This document shows positions 61,377 to 64,000 of a stretch of 64,000 nucleotides of DNA, one piece after another. The notes below the pieces were generated by a model. It was not told the DNA's origin. It was given only the letters and a program-made list of their open reading frames with translations, and made no database searches. Position 1 is the stretch's first letter, and every line of letters begins with the position of its first letter. A program made the translations under genes and the position numbers. The DNA comes from G020344215 sp039586575 (GTDB lineage Bacteria; Gemmatimonadota; Gemmatimonadetes; Palauibacterales; KS3-K002), in contig JBDHKD010000014.1 in the NCBI GenBank assembly GCA_039586575.1, positions 1 to 64,000 of the forward strand, written 5' to 3'.

Positions 61377-62638
61377 TAGGCCTCTTTGCGCTGGGCTTCC
61401 GGTTCGAGGATCAGTATCGGCGAGGCGTCGCCGTCGACGCACTCCTTGGTGATCACGACCTCCCTCACATCGTTCCGCGTCGGGAGCTCGAACATCAGGT
61501 CCAACATCATTTCCTCGATTATCGCTCGCAGGCCGCGGGCGCCGGTCCCACGTTCGATAGCTTTACATGCGATGGCTCGCAAGGCATCGGGCTCGAACTT
61601 CAGCCGGATTTCCTCGAGCCCCACCATCTTCTGATACTGTTTCACCAACGCGTTCTTGGGCTTCTCCAGGATGTCGACCAGGGCCTCCTCATCAAGGTCG
61701 TCCAGGGCGACCGCCACCGGCAGACGACCGACGATCTCAGGTATCAGACCGTAACGGATGAGATCCTCCGGCTCCACGTAGTGGAACGAGTTGTACTCTT
61801 TCGCCTCCCTGTCGATGCCGGCGCGCTTCAGGGTCTCTTGGCTGCCGAACCCGATCTGCCGCGTGCCGATCCTCGACTCGATGATATCCTCCAGCCCGGC
61901 GAACGCGCCCCCGCAGATGAACAGGATGTTCCGCGTATCGATCTGGATGTATTCCTGCTGCGGGTGTTTTCGACCCCCCTGTGGCGGCACGTTCGCCACC
62001 GTCCCTTCCAGAATCTTCAGCAAGGCCTGCTGCACACCCTCACCGGACACGTCTCTGGTGATCGACGGGTTCTCCGACTTACGGGCGATCTTGTCAAGCT
62101 CGTCGATGTAGACGATCCCGCGTTCCGTCTCCGCGATGTTGTAGTCGCCGGCTTGCAGCAGCTGCACCAAGATGTTCTCCACATCCTCGCCGACGTAGCC
62201 CGCTTCCGTCAGGGTCGTCGCATCGGCGATGGTGAAGGGGACGTCGAGCATACGTGCCAGCGTTCGCGCCAGCAGCGTTTTCCCGACGCCGGTGGGCCCC
62301 AGCAGCAAGATGTTGGACTTCTCGATCTCGACGTCTTCGACCAGGCCTTGGTTGTTGATTCTCTTGTAGTGGTTGTAGACGGCGACCGACAGCGATTTCT
62401 TCGCCCGCTCCTGGCCGATGACGTACTGGTCGAGTACACTCTTGATTTCGGTCGGCTTTGGCACGTGCGTGAGGCTCTCAGCCGCCACGCGCTCCTCTTC
62501 CTCGGCGAGGATCTCGTTACAGAGAGAGATGCATTCGTTGCAGATGTAGACGTTGGGTCCGGAGATGAACTTCTTGACGCTTTCCTTGGACTTGCCGCAG
62601 AAAGAGCAGCGCAGGTGTTTGTCGCTGGGCGTCGTCAT
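61376..62638 (-). CDS. clpX: ClpX ATPase subunit
   Basis: ClpX unfolds substrates and feeds them to ClpP. The 420-residue protein has a C4 zinc-binding domain (CSFC and CNEC pairs near residues 11-40), Walker A GPTGVGKT, the pore loop GYVGED, Walker B IVYIDELDKIA and DVSGEGVQQALLKILEG, and the IGF-loop region that contacts ClpP. It lies 15 bases after clpP on the same strand. Length and motifs are standard. Confidence 0.97.
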   Translation of the reverse strand: MTTPSDKHLRCSFCGKSKESVKKFISGPNVYICNECISLCNEILAEEEERVAAESLTHVPKPTEIKSVLDQYVIGQERAKKSLSVAVYNHYKRINNQGLVEDVEIEKSNILLLGPTGVGKTLLARTLARMLDVPFTIADATTLTEAGYVGEDVENILVQLLQAGDYNIAETERGIVYIDELDKIARKSENPSITRDVSGEGVQQALLKILEGTVANVPPQGGRKHPQQEYIQIDTRNILFICGGAFAGLEDIIESRIGTRQIGFGSQETLKRAGIDREAKEYNSFHYVEPEDLIRYGLIPEIVGRLPVAVALDDLDEEALVDILEKPKNALVKQYQKMVGLEEIRLKFEPDALRAIACKAIERGTGARGLRAIIEEMMLDLMFELPTRNDVREVVITKECVDGDASPILILEPEAQRKEA

Positions 62639-62653
62639 GCAACCCTCCCCCGA

Positions 62654-63268
62654 CTATTCTTTCCCGTCACTCCCGACGACGTCGGTCTTGCTGGTAATGA
62701 TCTCGTCGATCAGGCCGTACTCCTTGGCCTCCGCCGGCGACATGAAGCGATCGCGATCCGCGTCCTCGGCAACCTGTTCGATCGACTGGCCGGTGTGCCG
62801 TGCCAGGATCTCGTTGATTCGCTCGCGGGCGTAAAGGATCTCCTTGGCCTGGATCTCGATGTCCGAGGCCGAGCCCTGCGAGCCGCCCGACGGCTGGTGT
62901 ATCATGATACGGGAGTTCGGCAGCGCCGAGCGCTTGCCTTTCGCGCCGGCGGCGAGCAACAGCGCGCCCATCGACGCCGCCATGCCCATGCAGATCGTCG
63001 ACACCGGCGCGGTCATGAACTGTATCGTGTCGTAGATGGCCAACCCGGCGTAGACTCCGCCACCGGGGGAGTTGATGTACAGATAGACGTCTTTTTCCGC
63101 GTTCTCCGCCTGCAGGAAGAGCAGCTGAGCGATGATGATGTTGGCTACTTCGTCGGTGACGGGCGAACCGAGAAAGACGATCCGGTCCATCAGCAGGCGC
63201 GAGAAGATGTCGTATACCTTCTCCCCGCGACTGGAACGCTCGATCACGTATGGTGCGTATAGCGGCAT
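62654..63268 (-). CDS. clpP: ClpP protease subunit
   Basis: ClpP is the serine peptidase core of ClpXP. From ATG 63268 the 204-residue protein begins MPLYAPYVIERSSRGE, the usual start. The catalytic triad is visible: Ser in MAASMGA, His in IHQPSGG, Asp in EDADRDRF. INSPGGGVYAGLAIYDT and the C-terminal GLIDEIITSK are conserved. A TTG at 63313 would add 15 residues and overlap the tig stop (TTGA); neither start has a strong ribosome site, so the start is uncertain. Confidence 0.95.
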   Translation of the reverse strand: MPLYAPYVIERSSRGEKVYDIFSRLLMDRIVFLGSPVTDEVANIIIAQLLFLQAENAEKDVYLYINSPGGGVYAGLAIYDTIQFMTAPVSTICMGMAASMGALLLAAGAKGKRSALPNSRIMIHQPSGGSQGSASDIEIQAKEILYARERINEILARHTGQSIEQVAEDADRDRFMSPAEAKEYGLIDEIITSKTDVVGSDGKE

Positions 63269-63309
63269 GGCTTCGTCTTCGCTGTCCTGGGTGAGGGAAC
63301 CGGCGGAGT

Positions 63310-64000
63310 TCAACCGCCGGTCGTGATCTCCGACTGCTCCTTCAGGTAACTGAATACCTTCTCTTCCGTCAAATGTCGCTCGAGGTCGCGCAGCTCGCCG
63401 GATTTCGCCATCCGCGCGCGGACCTCACCGGCCTGCTTGCCCACCCGCTTCGCCAGCGCCTGCAGCCGGTCCTGCACCTCCTGTTTCGTCGCCTCCAGGC
63501 CGTGTTCCTCGGCGATCCGCTGGATGATCAGCGTGCGTCTTATACCCCACTCGGCCGCCGGACGTGCCTGCTCGCGGGCCCGCTCCACCAGCTCCGGGTC
63601 CGCATCCGCCGGCGGCGGGCCGACCAGGGCGCCTACGTAGCGCTCGATCATCGAGTCGGGCACCTCGAACGGGTTGGCCTCGATGATCTGCTCGATGAGT
63701 TGCTGGTCCAGCTGCAGATCGACCTCGTGCTCTTTGTGCTGCAGAATATCCTTCGAAACCGCATCCCGCAGCGCCGCCAGATCGGCAAAGTCACCCACCG
63801 ACCTGGCCAGCTCGTCATCCAACGGTGGCAGGTCCTGTTCCAGAACCTGGTTCAGCTCGATCCGCAGGTTCCGGTTCTGGCCCCGCTGTTCCTCATCGTC
63901 GAAATCGTCCGGAAACGTTACCGTGAACTCGGCCGCTCCCCCCGGGTCCAGCGTCATGATCGCCGCTTCCACGTCCGGAATCGCCTGACCTTGACCCAAC
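63310..64000 (-). CDS. tig: Trigger factor, partial (C-terminal part)
   Basis: The window ends inside this gene, so only the last 230 or so residues are seen. The visible part covers the end of the peptidyl-prolyl isomerase domain (FTVTFPDDFDDEE) and the C-terminal chaperone domain (PPLDDELARSVGDFADLAALRD; NPFEVPDSMIERYV). Trigger factor binds the ribosome and shields nascent chains. It precedes clpP and clpX, the widely conserved tig-clpP-clpX order. The N-terminal ribosome-binding domain lies outside the window. Confidence 0.93.
   Translation of the reverse strand, partial: LGQGQAIPDVEAAIMTLDPGGAAEFTVTFPDDFDDEEQRGQNRNLRIELNQVLEQDLPPLDDELARSVGDFADLAALRDAVSKDILQHKEHEVDLQLDQQLIEQIIEANPFEVPDSMIERYVGALVGPPPADADPELVERAREQARPAAEWGIRRTLIIQRIAEEHGLEATKQEVQDRLQALAKRVGKQAGEVRARMAKSGELRDLERHLTEEKVFSYLKEQSEITTGG

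Noticed and set aside
61781..63262. A 493-codon rightward frame opposite clpX and clpP
   Set aside because: Both strands cannot be conserved here; ClpX and ClpP motifs are unmistakable on the minus strand.

Overview
The window is 64 kb of GC-rich, gene-dense chromosome from a Gram-negative (diderm) bacterium. The diderm call rests on LptF and LptG permeases, a PilQ secretin, an LpoB-type outer-membrane lipoprotein and several other lipoproteins. A 2077-residue SprA-type protein, the family that forms the type IX secretion translocon in Bacteroidota, points to the FCB superphylum. Together with the GC content and the complete type IVa pilus locus, this best suggests a Gemmatimonadota-like organism; that placement is inference. 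I see no rRNA, tRNA, CRISPR array, insertion sequence or prophage, so this is core chromosome.

Region 1 (1-6362) holds two tiny coupled genes, an ORF with no ordinary start codon, then lpoB, a COG3014-like lipoprotein and an acyltransferase, followed by a cysteine-rich protein and a degenerate GGDEF protein. Region 2 (6376-17020) is a cell-envelope block: lptG and lptF run leftward, and sprA with a glutaminyl-cyclase-like M28 lipoprotein runs rightward from the same 58-bp gap. A frameshifted comEA-like gene follows.

Region 3 (17111-47669) is a type IV pilus superlocus: pilB, pilT, pilC; a GT2 glycosyltransferase and six large membrane glycosyltransferase-like proteins around pilS-pilR; the major pilin; a second histidine kinase and sigma-54 activator; four minor pseudopilins; and pilMNOPQ. 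The prepilin peptidase was not found here. Placing the sugar transferases between the pilus motor genes and the pilin suggests a glycosylated pilus, which is a hypothesis. A large beta-propeller-like lipoprotein follows pilQ.

Region 4 (50623-57421) is topA-trmFO-xerC-hslV-hslU, the order seen in Bacillus subtilis before codY. Region 5 (57529-64000) has gcvT, a MoaB/Mog-like gene and an orphan sigma-54 activator with a degenerate receiver, facing a leftward tig-clpP-clpX-lipoprotein operon cut by the window edge.

Two genes (comEA-like and one membrane glycosyltransferase) carry apparent single-base frameshifts, which may be real or assembly errors. The main non-coding curiosities are a repeat-rich island after pilC, an AGGTCAGT octamer repeat directly downstream of two genes, and a 13-bp motif shared by the regions upstream of pilS and the pilin gene.
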